From: CAZICM01 sp964537685
Lineage (GTDB): Bacteria; Myxococcota_A; Polyangia; Polyangiales; Polyangiaceae
Reading direction: 5' to 3'
Assembly (NCBI GenBank): GCA_964537685.1
Contig: CAZICM010000008.1
Coordinates: 164,064 to 228,063, forward strand
Length of the DNA: 64,000 nt
Under the pieces are notes generated by a model. It made no database searches. It was not told where the DNA came from and worked only from the letters and a program-made list of their open reading frames with translations. Numbering within the stretch: position 1 is the first letter of the stretch; each line of letters starts with the position of its first letter. The translations under genes and the position numbers were made by a program. Positions 24,373 through 34,001 of the stretch are shown here, piece after piece.

Positions 24373-26601
24373 TCAGCCCGGATAAAAACGTTTGCCCGAT
24401 TTAGCCATCTCTACAAGCACGGGGGCCGGTGCCCAGCGCTTTCCAAAACGCTGCTGATAGCCTTCAATGCGCCTTAACACTTCATCCGCGCCCACCGCGT
24501 CCACATAGCGGAAGGGGCCGCCTCTAAAGGGCGGGAATCCCAATCCAAAAATGGCGCCGATGTCCCCATCCCTTACGCTGCGGAGCAAGCCTTCGCCCCA
24601 GCAATGAAGCGCTTCATTCACAAACTGAAGCGAGCAGCGCATTTGGATTTCCTCGGTGGAGAGTGCAGGCTTTTTCTTGGGGTCGGGTGTGGGCAAGCCC
24701 AGCACCGAATAAATGCTTTCGTCCACATGTTTGCCCTTGCCTTTTTTCTTGGCGGCTTCCCCATACAGATAAAATCCCCGCTCGTTTTTGCGGCCCTTGC
24801 GCTGATCGGCCACAAGCTTCTCCATGGTGGGAGGCGGGAGCATGCGATCTCCAAAAGCTTCGAGCATAATCGGACCGACATGGGCGGCGACATCGATACC
24901 GACTTCATCGAGGAGGGCGATAGGTCCGACGGGCCAGCCCCAAGAAGTTAAGGCTTTATCGATGGCTTGAATGCTAAGCCCCTCGGTGAGCAAGAAGCTG
25001 GCTTCGTTCATATAAGGCCCGAGAATACGGCTGGTATAGAAACCCACTCCATCGTTGACGACGATAACGGTTTTGCCTTGACGCTTGCCGATGGCCACGG
25101 CGGTCGCGACGACGGAAGGCTGGGTCTCTTTGGTGCGGATGACTTCCAAGAGAGGCATTTTATGAACGGGGCTGAAGTAATGCATGCCAACCACGTTTTC
25201 GGGATGCTTGGCGGCGGCGGCAATTTTACCGATGGGAATCGATGACGTATTGGAGGCGAAGATGACGTTTTCGCCGCAAGCCTCTTCGACTTCCTTCAGC
25301 ACTTTATGCTTGACGGCCAAATCTTCGAACACCGCTTCGATGACCAAGTCGGCCGTTTTCATGCCTGAATAATCGGTGGTGAGCGTCAGGCGGCCGAGTT
25401 TTTCGTCGCGTTCGACACGGCTGATTTGCTTTTTCTTGACGCGCTCATCGAGGATATCGGCGATGGCTTTGAGGCCCCGGCCCACCGATGCATCGTCGCG
25501 GTCTTTAAGCCTTACAGGCAGGCCGGCATTGATGGACACATAAGCAATGCCCGCGCCCATCAATCCCGCGCCGAGCATGGCGATCTTTTGGATATTTTGG
25601 GGTTTGATATTCGCGTCATCGACGCCTGAATCTTTTTTAAGCGCGGTTTGCGCGAAGAAGATTTCCATCAAGCGGCGGGCGGTACTTGAAACGACCAATT
25701 CGCCGAAGTGCTGGGCCACCACATACTGCGAAGCGGAAAAGCCTTGATCGGCATAGGCTTTAAGCACATCGAGGATGCGTTCGGGCGCGGGATAGTGGCC
25801 TCCTGTTTTCTTGAGCAATTCTTCGCGGGCCTTCTTAAACAAAATGGCGCGGCCCAGCGGATTGGCTTCGAGGGCGGCTTTGGTCAGGGCATCGGCGTCG
25901 AGTTTTTTGGCTTTGGCCTTGGGGTTGGACAAGGCAAAGGGCGGGCTTTGCGAGGCGAGGGTGAGGGCCGCTTGAACAGCGACTTCTTTTAAAATGGAAG
26001 GCGCAACGACATCGTCGGCAATCCCCAAGCCTTTGGCCTTGTGGGGTTTCATGTTTTTGCCGGTGAGGCCATAGTCCATGGCGACTTGGAGCCCTGTTTT
26101 CTGGGCCAAGCGCTGAAGTCCATCGATGCCTGGCAGAAGGCCGAGCTGAACCTCGGGCAAGCCGAGCACGGTCTTTTTGTCGTCGCTAACAATACGGGCA
26201 TGACAAGCCAGGGCGACTTCAAACCCGCCGCCCAAAGCCGCTCCATGAATCGCGGCGACAAAAGGCTTTGAAGCCTCTTGAATACGCATCAGCGCCTGCT
26301 GGCCCGTGCGGCATAGATTCTCGGCGTCTTTGGCCTGCGTGATGGTCTTCAGCATTTCGATATCGGCGCCGGCGATAAAGGAATCGGTCTTGCCTGAAAT
26401 CAAAACGGCGGCTTTTATTTTTGGATTGCCGATCACCTCATTGATGACGTTTTGAAATTCATCGGCAAACGAAGCGCGGAGCGTATTCACGGGCTCGCCC
26501 GGCACATCGTAGGTGATGATGGCGACGCCGTTCGGATCGATATCGAGCGAGAGCGCCGAAGCCTGATTGGATTGGGATTTGGTGTTGGATGAATTGCTCA
26601 T
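24373..26601 (-). CDS. fadJ: FadJ-like fatty-acid oxidation enzyme (enoyl-CoA hydratase / 3-hydroxyacyl-CoA dehydrogenase)
   Basis: 742 residues from the ATG at 26601, chosen because GGAGG precedes it and it overlaps the thiolase stop by 4 nt; the frame is open 16 codons further. The N-terminal hydratase/isomerase domain shows AAIHGAALGGGFEVALACHA with oxyanion and glutamate residues. The dehydrogenase domain begins near 310 with AMLGAGLMGAGIAYVSINAG (NAD-binding) and includes VGMHYFSPVHKMPLLEVI. The C-terminal substrate domain ends with GLGFPPFRGGPFRYVD. It catalyses the second and third steps of beta-oxidation and works with the thiolase encoded just upstream. Confidence 0.94.
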   Translation of the reverse strand: MSNSSNTKSQSNQASALSLDIDPNGVAIITYDVPGEPVNTLRASFADEFQNVINEVIGNPKIKAAVLISGKTDSFIAGADIEMLKTITQAKDAENLCRTGQQALMRIQEASKPFVAAIHGAALGGGFEVALACHARIVSDDKKTVLGLPEVQLGLLPGIDGLQRLAQKTGLQVAMDYGLTGKNMKPHKAKGLGIADDVVAPSILKEVAVQAALTLASQSPPFALSNPKAKAKKLDADALTKAALEANPLGRAILFKKAREELLKKTGGHYPAPERILDVLKAYADQGFSASQYVVAQHFGELVVSSTARRLMEIFFAQTALKKDSGVDDANIKPQNIQKIAMLGAGLMGAGIAYVSINAGLPVRLKDRDDASVGRGLKAIADILDERVKKKQISRVERDEKLGRLTLTTDYSGMKTADLVIEAVFEDLAVKHKVLKEVEEACGENVIFASNTSSIPIGKIAAAAKHPENVVGMHYFSPVHKMPLLEVIRTKETQPSVVATAVAIGKRQGKTVIVVNDGVGFYTSRILGPYMNEASFLLTEGLSIQAIDKALTSWGWPVGPIALLDEVGIDVAAHVGPIMLEAFGDRMLPPPTMEKLVADQRKGRKNERGFYLYGEAAKKKGKGKHVDESIYSVLGLPTPDPKKKPALSTEEIQMRCSLQFVNEALHCWGEGLLRSVRDGDIGAIFGLGFPPFRGGPFRYVDAVGADEVLRRIEGYQQRFGKRWAPAPVLVEMAKSGKRFYPG

Positions 26602-27893
26602 GACGCTGCCTCCAAAACGACGGCTGCACCGAGTCCGCCCGCTGCGCATACGGTAAGCAGCGCATGCTGTGCGTTGCGTTTTTTAAGTTCGCGGAGCGAC
26701 GACAGAATCATGCGGGCGCCGGTGGCCGCAAAGGGATGGCCGATGGCGATGGAGCCGCCGTTGACATTGAGTTTTTGAGGATCGACTTCGCCAACGGCAT
26801 CGGAGAGGCCGAGTTTTTCTTGAGCAAACTGCTTGGAAGCCAGGGCTTTTAGATTGCTGGCGACTTGAGCGGCGAAGGCTTCATGCATATCGACGAGATC
26901 GATTTGAGCCAGGGACAAGCCGGCTCTGGAGAGGGCTTTGGGCACGGCAAATACAGGCCCCATCAGCAATTGCCAGCCTGGGTCGACGGCGGCGTAGGCC
27001 CACGATTTCAGATAGCCCAAAGGGGCATAGCCCAAGGCTTTGGCCTTGGATTCGCGCATGATGAGAAGCGCGCTCGCTCCATCGGTGAGCGGCGACGCAT
27101 TGCCGGCGGTAATCGTTCCGTGTTTTTTATCGAAGACCGGCGGAAGTTTTGCCAGCGCATCGAGGGACGTATCGGCACGCACGAGATTATCTTTATCGGC
27201 GGGCGAATCGTAGGGAGGCGGGACAACATGCATCACCTCGGCGGCATAGGTTCCATCGCTCCAGGCGCGGGCGGCATTTCGATGCGATAAAAAGGCAATT
27301 TGATCTTGTTCTGCTCTAGAAATGCCATTGAGCTTGGCCATTTTCTCGGCGGCCTCGCCCATCATTTCGCCGGTCATTGGCTCGCGGGAGAAGCCTGGGA
27401 CGGGGGGCGGGATATCTTTCATGGAGAGCTTTGCGAAGGCTTTGAATTTATCGGGGACGGACTTGGCCTTTTGGGCATCCATCAAGGCGGTGGCCAAGCG
27501 TTTGGAGACGCCAAGGGGCACATCGCTCATGCTATCGGCGCCGCCTGCGATGGCCACATCGTGCTGACCGGCCAAGATGGACTCGGCGGCGCTTGTGGCG
27601 GCTTGAATTGAAGTGGCGCAGGCGCGAGAAACCGAGAACGCCTCGATGGAGCGGGGCAGATTGGCACGCAAGACCACCTCGCGCGCGATATTGAGCCAAT
27701 CGAGCGTAGGCACGACCTGGCCATAAACACAGAGCGTGATTTCGTGTTTGGGAACCTCGCTGCGTTCGAGCAATTCTTTGACCACGGTGGTGGCCAAGTC
27801 GACGGTGCGCATCTGTTTGAGCGCGGTACCCGCCTTGGTGAAGGGCGTGCGAAGCCCGTAGACGATTGCCACGCGATCGCTTTGTGTGCTCAT
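26598..27893 (-). CDS. fadI: Acetyl-CoA C-acyltransferase (FadI-like thiolase)
   Basis: 431 residues. Thiolase catalytic residues are all visible: nucleophile Cys92 in SVSRACATSIQAA, the His motif GGSIAIGHPFAATGARM, and the second Cys in CAAGGLGAA near the C-terminus. It performs the last step of beta-oxidation, releasing acetyl-CoA from 3-ketoacyl-CoA. It is the first gene of the fadI-fadJ pair, with a 4-nt ATGA overlap, which ensures matched synthesis of the two proteins. AAAGGT lies about 8 nt upstream of its ATG. A consensus -35 box upstream suggests that it heads the operon. Confidence 0.94.
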   Translation of the reverse strand: MSTQSDRVAIVYGLRTPFTKAGTALKQMRTVDLATTVVKELLERSEVPKHEITLCVYGQVVPTLDWLNIAREVVLRANLPRSIEAFSVSRACATSIQAATSAAESILAGQHDVAIAGGADSMSDVPLGVSKRLATALMDAQKAKSVPDKFKAFAKLSMKDIPPPVPGFSREPMTGEMMGEAAEKMAKLNGISRAEQDQIAFLSHRNAARAWSDGTYAAEVMHVVPPPYDSPADKDNLVRADTSLDALAKLPPVFDKKHGTITAGNASPLTDGASALLIMRESKAKALGYAPLGYLKSWAYAAVDPGWQLLMGPVFAVPKALSRAGLSLAQIDLVDMHEAFAAQVASNLKALASKQFAQEKLGLSDAVGEVDPQKLNVNGGSIAIGHPFAATGARMILSSLRELKKRNAQHALLTVCAAGGLGAAVVLEAAS

Positions 27894-27944
27894 GCCAAAT
27901 ACCTTTGGATTGAATTTAAAATCGAAATGCTTTTTGCCCGGGGC

Positions 27945-27973
27945 TGTGTAGAGCTGCTAACGCGGCGTGTCAA
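27945..27973 (-). promoter_or_regulatory. Candidate promoter of fadI-fadJ
   Basis: On the minus strand a consensus -35 TTGACA (27968-27973) is followed after 17 nt by TACACA (27945-27950), which matches the -10 consensus at only 3 of 6 positions. The site lies in the 150-nt gap upstream of the thiolase ATG. The weak -10 suggests an activator or a false match. Confidence 0.35.
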
Positions 27974-28043
27974 TGGGGATCGACTGTTCTTGGGGCGAAC
28001 ATCAAATGCTTCCATTCGGCCGATCAAAACCAATGCAAAGACC

Positions 28044-29753
28044 CTACACAGAAGCCAGCATATCGGCATAGGGCTCAATGCGCGAAACAATCTCCTGTGC
28101 GAGCTCTGTTTCATGGCCATCGGCGACCATAAAAAATTCGACCGAATGGCTGGATCGCTTTAAAGCCGCCGTTAAATCGCCATGGCCATTGGATGGCGCT
28201 TGGGAGATGGTGCAAGGCGAATATTCATTGACGACAAGCGCGGGCTTTAGGCTGGGATAGCGCGCAAAGCCTTTGCGATAAGGACCAATGCGCTGCGCCA
28301 CCGCTTCATCGAGCTTTTTCTGAATGCCTGTCCGCTCGCCCATTCCAAAAAAATCTTCGCGAAAGGCTTGAAATGCAGGCCCAGGAAATTCAGCCGCTAT
28401 CAGTTCCGCGGAAAGCGTTTCATAGACTTGCTTGTGCTGTTTTAATACATGGCTTCCCGAGGGGAAAAATTCAATGGCTTCCAAGAGCCTCTCTCCCATA
28501 TCCAATGCCGCGGGCGGCCTGAGCAAGGCATAGGCGCCTTTGTGATCGAGCGCGACAAGGCGCATTCCGAATTCCGACTGCACCAGCATCGCTTTTCTGC
28601 GCCGTTCACCTTGGGTTTTATCTTCAACCAATGCGTTGGGCAGTAAATGCGAGGCCCAGCCTCCGCGGATATAACTAACCGATAAATGTTCGCCTATATA
28701 ATCGTCGCTCGCTACAATTCCGTGCAGCTCTAAAAAATACCTGGCTTTTGCCGGGCTTAGTCCAACCGCAACCATCGTAATCACATTGCGGTTCGCCGGC
28801 CTGCCCATCCGCGGCGCGCTCCTCAGTGCGTCGTCCACCGCTAAATAACATTGAGAATAACCGGCGTTTTCATGAAACATGTCCCAAACCCGACGCCGCT
28901 CAGGCTGCGCCGATATGTCGAGGCTATACCAATAGCTAAGCGCGTTCATCCGGTTGAGATTGGTGCGTACGATGGTTTCCCGCTCCGATGAACTGGGATG
29001 CGGTATCTGAACCGTTTCGCATAGGCCAGGCGAGAATATTTCCCGCTCAATCCGATCGAATAGATCGCCGCGGTGCGAGCATAGCAATAACACGGCCCTC
29101 GAAAATTCAGCCTGGCATAGTCCGCCGATTCCCTGCGCCGCCTGCGAAAACAATGCGGCTTCGCGGGCTTTTTTCGATCTCGATTGTTTGAGCGCCGATA
29201 AATCAACACCGCACAGGCCCGCTAAAATCATCTCGGCATGCGCATCATCGATCACTATCAAAGGGATATCTGGGCAACCCGCTGTAAATGCCTTGGCTTT
29301 GGCCAGCCATTCGCTTTCATGCTTCGCCCAATGAAGCTGGACCGAAAATCGCCCGCATAAGGTCTTCCATAGGCTTTCTTCCTCGGTCTTGCCCATTGTA
29401 TTGATATTAAAAATATTAAAATCATCTGAATTGTCATCCAGTGTTCCGGCGGGCGGGTGGGCATCGAAGAATTCGTCCTCCAGCTCAAACGAAGCGGGTC
29501 CGGTCTCATGCGCCGGAGCGATGGGCTTTTGCGCTTGCTCCCATAGCATTCGGCACAATGCCGTCTTTCCCGTGCCCATCGGCCCCTGAAGCAAAATCAC
29601 CCGCGCCTTGCCCCCAAAAAAAACCCGCTCAAAGGCTTTGGTCAGCACAGGCCCGAGAGCTTTCCACGGCGCGGGGTCCACGCGATAGGCTGGATATTGA
29701 TCCACATCCTCCGTGCGCACGGGAAATCGTAAACGGCGGTAGCGTTCGCTCAT
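28044..29753 (-). CDS. P-loop ATPase of unassigned family
   Basis: 569 residues, soluble. Walker A is GPMGTGKT (about 57-64) in RVILLQGPMGTGKTALCRML, and Walker B is PLIVIDDAH. The segment RAVLLLCSHRGDLFDRIERE after it resembles a sensor region. The N-terminus (RLRFPVRTEDVDQYPAYRVD) is what one sees in AAA+/KAP-like or STAND-like single-protein ATPases, but I cannot place it. The C-terminal half (about 330-569) has no recognised motif. It ends 150 nt before fadI, and the phosphoesterase gene begins to be read 21 nt downstream-side at the other end of the same strand, so it may follow that gene in one transcript. Confidence 0.7.
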   Translation of the reverse strand: MSERYRRLRFPVRTEDVDQYPAYRVDPAPWKALGPVLTKAFERVFFGGKARVILLQGPMGTGKTALCRMLWEQAQKPIAPAHETGPASFELEDEFFDAHPPAGTLDDNSDDFNIFNINTMGKTEEESLWKTLCGRFSVQLHWAKHESEWLAKAKAFTAGCPDIPLIVIDDAHAEMILAGLCGVDLSALKQSRSKKAREAALFSQAAQGIGGLCQAEFSRAVLLLCSHRGDLFDRIEREIFSPGLCETVQIPHPSSSERETIVRTNLNRMNALSYWYSLDISAQPERRRVWDMFHENAGYSQCYLAVDDALRSAPRMGRPANRNVITMVAVGLSPAKARYFLELHGIVASDDYIGEHLSVSYIRGGWASHLLPNALVEDKTQGERRRKAMLVQSEFGMRLVALDHKGAYALLRPPAALDMGERLLEAIEFFPSGSHVLKQHKQVYETLSAELIAAEFPGPAFQAFREDFFGMGERTGIQKKLDEAVAQRIGPYRKGFARYPSLKPALVVNEYSPCTISQAPSNGHGDLTAALKRSSHSVEFFMVADGHETELAQEIVSRIEPYADMLASV

Positions 29754-29774
29754 AGATTTCTATGGGTAGGTTTT

Positions 29775-32477
29775 TTAAGGTTCGGAGGCCGCGCGCTTGG
29801 GCGAGACCAGGCGTATGCCCCGTTCTGTACGCGATCGCTTGAGCATCTTCATAATTTGTTGCGAAAGGCCGGGCTGGTCGTCGATATCTTCGAAATCCCA
29901 GGTCCTGGCCTGTTCGGCTTCCGCGGTGTCGTCTGGATTGCAGGGTGCGTCAACTGTGCGCGGTAAATACGAGTAGGGCGTGTAATCGGGGGTGCTGGTA
30001 AAGGCATCCAAGGGCAGAAGCGCATGGCGCATCAGTTCGTGGTTGTAGGGGATTCCATAGATATGGGCAATGAGTTTATAGATGCTGGCCATATCGTAGT
30101 GGCCGTGGCTTATATATCCGCGGCGAATCCAGGGCGATGCCATCAGAAGGACGGTGCGGTGCAAATCGATATGATCGCCGCCGTCCTGGGGATCGTCTTC
30201 GGTAATGATGACCAGGGATTCTTTCCATAGCGGGCTATGGGAAAGCGCATCGATAAACATACCGGTGGCCTCATCGTTGACGGCGATCATCACTTCGGGA
30301 GCGGCGGCTCCGGCGGCTCCTCCAAACGTGTGGTCGTTGGGCTGGACGGCATAGGTAAATTGCCTGGCATCGCAAGTTACGCGCACCCGCGCGGCCATAT
30401 AGCAGGCTTTATCGGTATCCGGCTGGTTCTGGGCATAGACAAGGCCGGGATAGGACGAATCCAATCCATTGGGGCCTCCTCCAATAATCTCGCCCATATT
30501 GTCATAGGTGACGCCGTTTTTGGCCAGCCATGTAAAAATGCTTCCTTCCTCGGGCATGGCCACTTCTGAAATCGGGGTGGTGAGCGAGCGGGTGCCCCTG
30601 CCCCATATCGATAGCCAGGCGCGCTCCATAAAATCGGTGCTCCGGCCATAGACTGTCCAGGTATGGCCCTGAAGCGATTGTTCGGCGTCTGTATAAAAAT
30701 TATCGAAGTTGGTAAATTCTTTGGCAATTTTACGGGCATTTTGCCAAATTCCATCCTGAAGCTCGCCGTCGCTCGCCATAATCAGTTTTGGATCGCCGTT
30801 GCCTAGATCGGGCCTGTCTCCAAAGACGGCATCGTAAGTCTTGTTTTCGCGGATAATTAAAAATACATGTTTGATATTGGGCGATGGTCCGCTTGTATTG
30901 TCGGCTGGCACGGGGAAATCGGCCTTGCCATCCGGGCAGGTGATATTGGGAAAGCCTTTGGATTCGCCGAGCCTTCGGTTCTCTTCCACAACGGCTGTCA
31001 TCGCATCGAGCGCGGATAGATCTGCCGCCGGAACATATTGAATGCTTCCCCTCATTCTATCGGTAATCGGACCCTCGGCCCAGGTATAGGGCAAGCTATC
31101 GGTCCCCGTTCCATGGCCTTTTCCGCTGACAATCACAGGCGATCCATCGGTATCGGCCATCACCGCCGTGGGCCACCAGGCCGTTGGAATGCGGCCAATG
31201 GGATTGATTTGAGGCGGGCTTCCGCTTTGGACTTCATAGACTTCTACGGCATTCACGCCCGCAAGCGTGGAATATAAGGTTTGATTGGCCGCATCATAGG
31301 CGAGAGCAGAAGGAGAAAAGCCCCGCGGCGAGTCTTTTTCAAACACGGGCACCCGGGATTCCACGGCACCCGTAATCCGGTTGATAAGCGCAATGGAATC
31401 GCTGTCCGATTCGGCCACCACCATATATGTGGCATCGAGAAAGGCTATTTGGGCTGGGTTTTTCTGAAGGTCAATGGATTTGGTCACGGTCATGGCTTGG
31501 CCGTCGATTTGAAGCAGCCTGCCCTTTTTCATATCGCTCGCATAAAATGTTTTGCCCGCCGGATCGAAAGGATCGAGCTTTAAATCAAAAACGGTGGTCG
31601 AGCCGCCCAGGGAAATTTCCCCAATGAGCTTTCCATAGTCAGCCTGCGCCAGCGATACGACCAAAATGCTATCGACATGATCGGAAGGCGCCGTTAATAT
31701 TCTTGTTCCATCGGCGGTCTTGGCAATGGCGCTGGTATAATAGGTGTCGTCGCCGAATTTGCCTAAAGTGATATCGGCGCTTTCGGCTCTTACCAGTGTG
31801 CCCGCCTGGGTATCGATATCAAAAGCATAGAGCCGCCCATCGCCTCCTCCCGAGGCCAGTACGCGCGAGGGCGGCAAGAATTCAATCCCATAATATAACG
31901 AAGATGGACGCTCAAAAGGTATGGTCGCCAATACAGGGGCTTCTGTGCCCGCGAGTTTATCGAGATCGATAAGGCGCAGGGCATTATCGCGGATTCCACC
32001 ATCGGAGACCAGAGCCAAGCGGGTCCCAGGAATGGCGAGTATGCTCATGGGGAAGCCGCCGCCCACATTGGGTTCATCGAAGAGGACTTCGCGGCCTGCG
32101 GGCCGGATACGATGGCCGTCGGGCAAGACCAAACCGGCATTGTTGGGCAGAGGTCCGGCGGGGCGGGCGGCTTCATCGGCGGCATCGCTTACCTTGCAAG
32201 CGCCCTGCTGAGCTTTTGGATGGCTATAGGTCAGAGGATCGCCGCATGTCGAGCTATGAGGAAGCTGATCCCAAGGCTTTAAGGCTGGACAATGAAAAGG
32301 CTTTTCCAGCTCGGCGCAATCGCCCCCGCAGACAAAGGCGCAGGAGGTGGGCAGACTGAATAAAAACTCCACAGGATCGCCCCGGTCGGGAGGGGCTGGA
32401 AGCTCCTCGAGCGAACAAGCCGATAAGGCGAGGGTCAACACAAGGGCGGTGCTTTGAGGGTAGATCTTTCGTTTCAT
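29775..32477 (-). CDS. Lipoprotein with beta-propeller and phosphoesterase (alkaline-phosphatase-superfamily) domains
   Basis: 900 residues. It has a signal peptide with lipobox LALSAC (Cys about 21), then a Cys-containing segment. A propeller of YVTN-like repeats (about 130-480) includes NQTLYSTLAGVNAVEVYEV and ITGAVESRVPVFEKDSP. From about 535 a phosphoesterase-family (PF04185-like) domain starts with KHVFLIIRENKTYDAVFGD, then NFDNFYTDAEQSLQGHTW and the metal-site-like VIITEDDPQDGGDHIDLH. Related enzymes include acid phosphatases and phospholipase C. It should face the periplasm or cell surface. It lies 25 nt after the DnaJ-zinc-finger-like gene and 21 nt before the ATPase gene on the same strand. 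Confidence 0.85.
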   Translation of the reverse strand: MKRKIYPQSTALVLTLALSACSLEELPAPPDRGDPVEFLFSLPTSCAFVCGGDCAELEKPFHCPALKPWDQLPHSSTCGDPLTYSHPKAQQGACKVSDAADEAARPAGPLPNNAGLVLPDGHRIRPAGREVLFDEPNVGGGFPMSILAIPGTRLALVSDGGIRDNALRLIDLDKLAGTEAPVLATIPFERPSSLYYGIEFLPPSRVLASGGGDGRLYAFDIDTQAGTLVRAESADITLGKFGDDTYYTSAIAKTADGTRILTAPSDHVDSILVVSLAQADYGKLIGEISLGGSTTVFDLKLDPFDPAGKTFYASDMKKGRLLQIDGQAMTVTKSIDLQKNPAQIAFLDATYMVVAESDSDSIALINRITGAVESRVPVFEKDSPRGFSPSALAYDAANQTLYSTLAGVNAVEVYEVQSGSPPQINPIGRIPTAWWPTAVMADTDGSPVIVSGKGHGTGTDSLPYTWAEGPITDRMRGSIQYVPAADLSALDAMTAVVEENRRLGESKGFPNITCPDGKADFPVPADNTSGPSPNIKHVFLIIRENKTYDAVFGDRPDLGNGDPKLIMASDGELQDGIWQNARKIAKEFTNFDNFYTDAEQSLQGHTWTVYGRSTDFMERAWLSIWGRGTRSLTTPISEVAMPEEGSIFTWLAKNGVTYDNMGEIIGGGPNGLDSSYPGLVYAQNQPDTDKACYMAARVRVTCDARQFTYAVQPNDHTFGGAAGAAAPEVMIAVNDEATGMFIDALSHSPLWKESLVIITEDDPQDGGDHIDLHRTVLLMASPWIRRGYISHGHYDMASIYKLIAHIYGIPYNHELMRHALLPLDAFTSTPDYTPYSYLPRTVDAPCNPDDTAEAEQARTWDFEDIDDQPGLSQQIMKMLKRSRTERGIRLVSPKRAASEP

Positions 32478-32502
32478 GGGTATTTGAGGCGGTGGTTTTG
32501 GT

Positions 32503-33081
32503 TTAACAGTTTAAAAAAGATGTCAGGGCGAAGGCTGCAAAGGCCGCGAGGGCGAGTAAGAGCTTGATATCGACAAAAGCCGTTTTCTTTGCTGTTTTCG
32601 CCCGTTTGGATAGGGCTTTAACGCGCTTGGGTTTAGGTTCGGGTTTGACCTTGGGTTTGGATCTAGATTTTAGCGGTTTGCCCGTTCGGGATTCAACGAA
32701 CAGCGGTTTGATTTTATGCGCATTGGGAGACGGCGCATCGCCGGGCTTGAACTCGACGAGCAACTGCTCGATCGTTGTCAGGGCTCCAAAAGGATTTGTC
32801 ACGCGCAGAGCCATCCCGGAACGCGAGCCTTGAGGAATTTGAAGGCGCAGGGTTCGCAGGGCCGGATCGTCCGGAGCGCGCAGAGCCCCCGAGCAATGAC
32901 AGGAATCGCAGCCGCCGCCTTGACAGCGCGCGCAGACCAGCCTTGTTTTTAAGGCTACATCGAGTTCGCATCCCTGGCTCAGCCAATCGCTGGGGACGGT
33001 AATACAAACATAGGCGCGCGGCCCATTTGAGATATCGAGGGCTTTGGGATCGACGACCCTGCCGAGTTGATTTGCATGCAT
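32503..33081 (-). CDS. DnaJ zinc-finger/C-terminal-domain-like protein with C-terminal membrane anchor
   Basis: 192 residues. A DnaJ-like substrate-binding strand set (AYVCITVPSDWLSQGCELDV) surrounds a cysteine cluster RLVCARCQGGGCDSCHCSG (about 48-66) resembling half of the DnaJ zinc region, followed by RTLRLQIPQGSRSGMALRV as in DnaJ C-terminal domains. No J domain (HPD) is present. A long Lys/Arg/Pro linker leads to a single C-terminal membrane helix (LLALAAFAAFALTSFL), so the protein is probably tail-anchored with its chaperone-like part in the cytoplasm. The partner is unknown; Hsp70-like genes lie about 4 kb to the right. Confidence 0.7.
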   Translation of the reverse strand: MHANQLGRVVDPKALDISNGPRAYVCITVPSDWLSQGCELDVALKTRLVCARCQGGGCDSCHCSGALRAPDDPALRTLRLQIPQGSRSGMALRVTNPFGALTTIEQLLVEFKPGDAPSPNAHKIKPLFVESRTGKPLKSRSKPKVKPEPKPKRVKALSKRAKTAKKTAFVDIKLLLALAAFAAFALTSFLNC

Positions 33082-33209
33082 CGCGGCGAGACGGGATGGT
33101 GCCGGAAATGTAAGCGGAACTCAAGAGGCGTTTTTCGATCGCGGCTTAAAAAGCGATAGGAGCGTCGTGTCCTATGCTGACCCATGCGGGGGCGGGCATT
33201 GCCGGTTTG

Positions 33210-34001
33210 CTATGTCAATACAAAACCTTCTGTGGAGGCCATAGCCGCATGAAGCAGCCATGCTTCAAGCCGATGGATATCCGAGCACGCGGCAATCTTG
33301 GCCTGATCTTCCGGGGAGATTTTGATTTGCCGGGCGGCTAATATTTTAATCAGCGAATGCCTTATCCCTTCCTCGCGGCCCTGTTCCCGCCCTTCCAAAC
33401 GCGCCTTTTCCCATATCGCCTCCACGCTCTCAAAACCCTTGCGCTGCAGCAAATTCCTCAGCGTCGCTTCATGCGCCGCATCCCGCTCAAACAGCGCTTC
33501 TACGGGTATTTCATTCTTTAATATCCCAGGCGCCTTTAACGTTTCCCCCATGCATAGCGTCTTCATCTTGGCGCCGGGGGCATAGACCTCTACCCTCTTG
33601 ATACCCGTTAAACGAGCCACCCAAATCAGTTGCGTTCCCGCCTTAAAAAGATCCCTGATCTTGGCCTGCAATTCCTGCTCATCTTGACCTGTATCCGCAT
33701 ATTCAAGCGCCAAACGGGGAGCCCCCTTCACCCATCCAGGCGTATCCGGCAACGCTCCCACCGCTACATCCGGCGCCCTTAAAGTGCCCGGATTCGGCGA
33801 AAAACCCGTGTCAATTCCAGCCGCTTCCACCTGCGGGTCGGTCTCGATCACTTCGCCTCCCCACATATTGCTCTTGCTTCCCCGCGAACCCGTGGACCCG
33901 CAATAAATGACACGCCCCTCCGACAGCTCATAAGGATCGCCCGACTGAATCTGCTCGGCCATCACAAAACCCTTGCCGGGAATCCGATCGCTGGGGTGCA
34001 T
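33210..34001 (-). CDS. Uma2-family (DUF820) putative endonuclease
   Basis: 263 residues from the ATG at 34001. An ATG at 33962 has a better ribosome site (AAGGG) and a TTG at 34037 is possible, so the start is uncertain. The PD-(D/E)xK-like core is visible as LRAPDVAVG, then LALEYADTGQDEQELQAKI and QLIWVARLTGIKRVEVYAPG. The segment EQIQSGDPYELSEGRVIYC is the usual beginning. The C-terminal third is helical and charged (ARLEGREQGREEGIRHSLIK), like that of Rpn/PD-(D/E)xK recombination-related proteins. Uma2 genes are abundant and repeated in myxobacteria; their targets are unknown. Confidence 0.82.
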   Translation of the reverse strand: MHPSDRIPGKGFVMAEQIQSGDPYELSEGRVIYCGSTGSRGSKSNMWGGEVIETDPQVEAAGIDTGFSPNPGTLRAPDVAVGALPDTPGWVKGAPRLALEYADTGQDEQELQAKIRDLFKAGTQLIWVARLTGIKRVEVYAPGAKMKTLCMGETLKAPGILKNEIPVEALFERDAAHEATLRNLLQRKGFESVEAIWEKARLEGREQGREEGIRHSLIKILAARQIKISPEDQAKIAACSDIHRLEAWLLHAAMASTEGFVLT

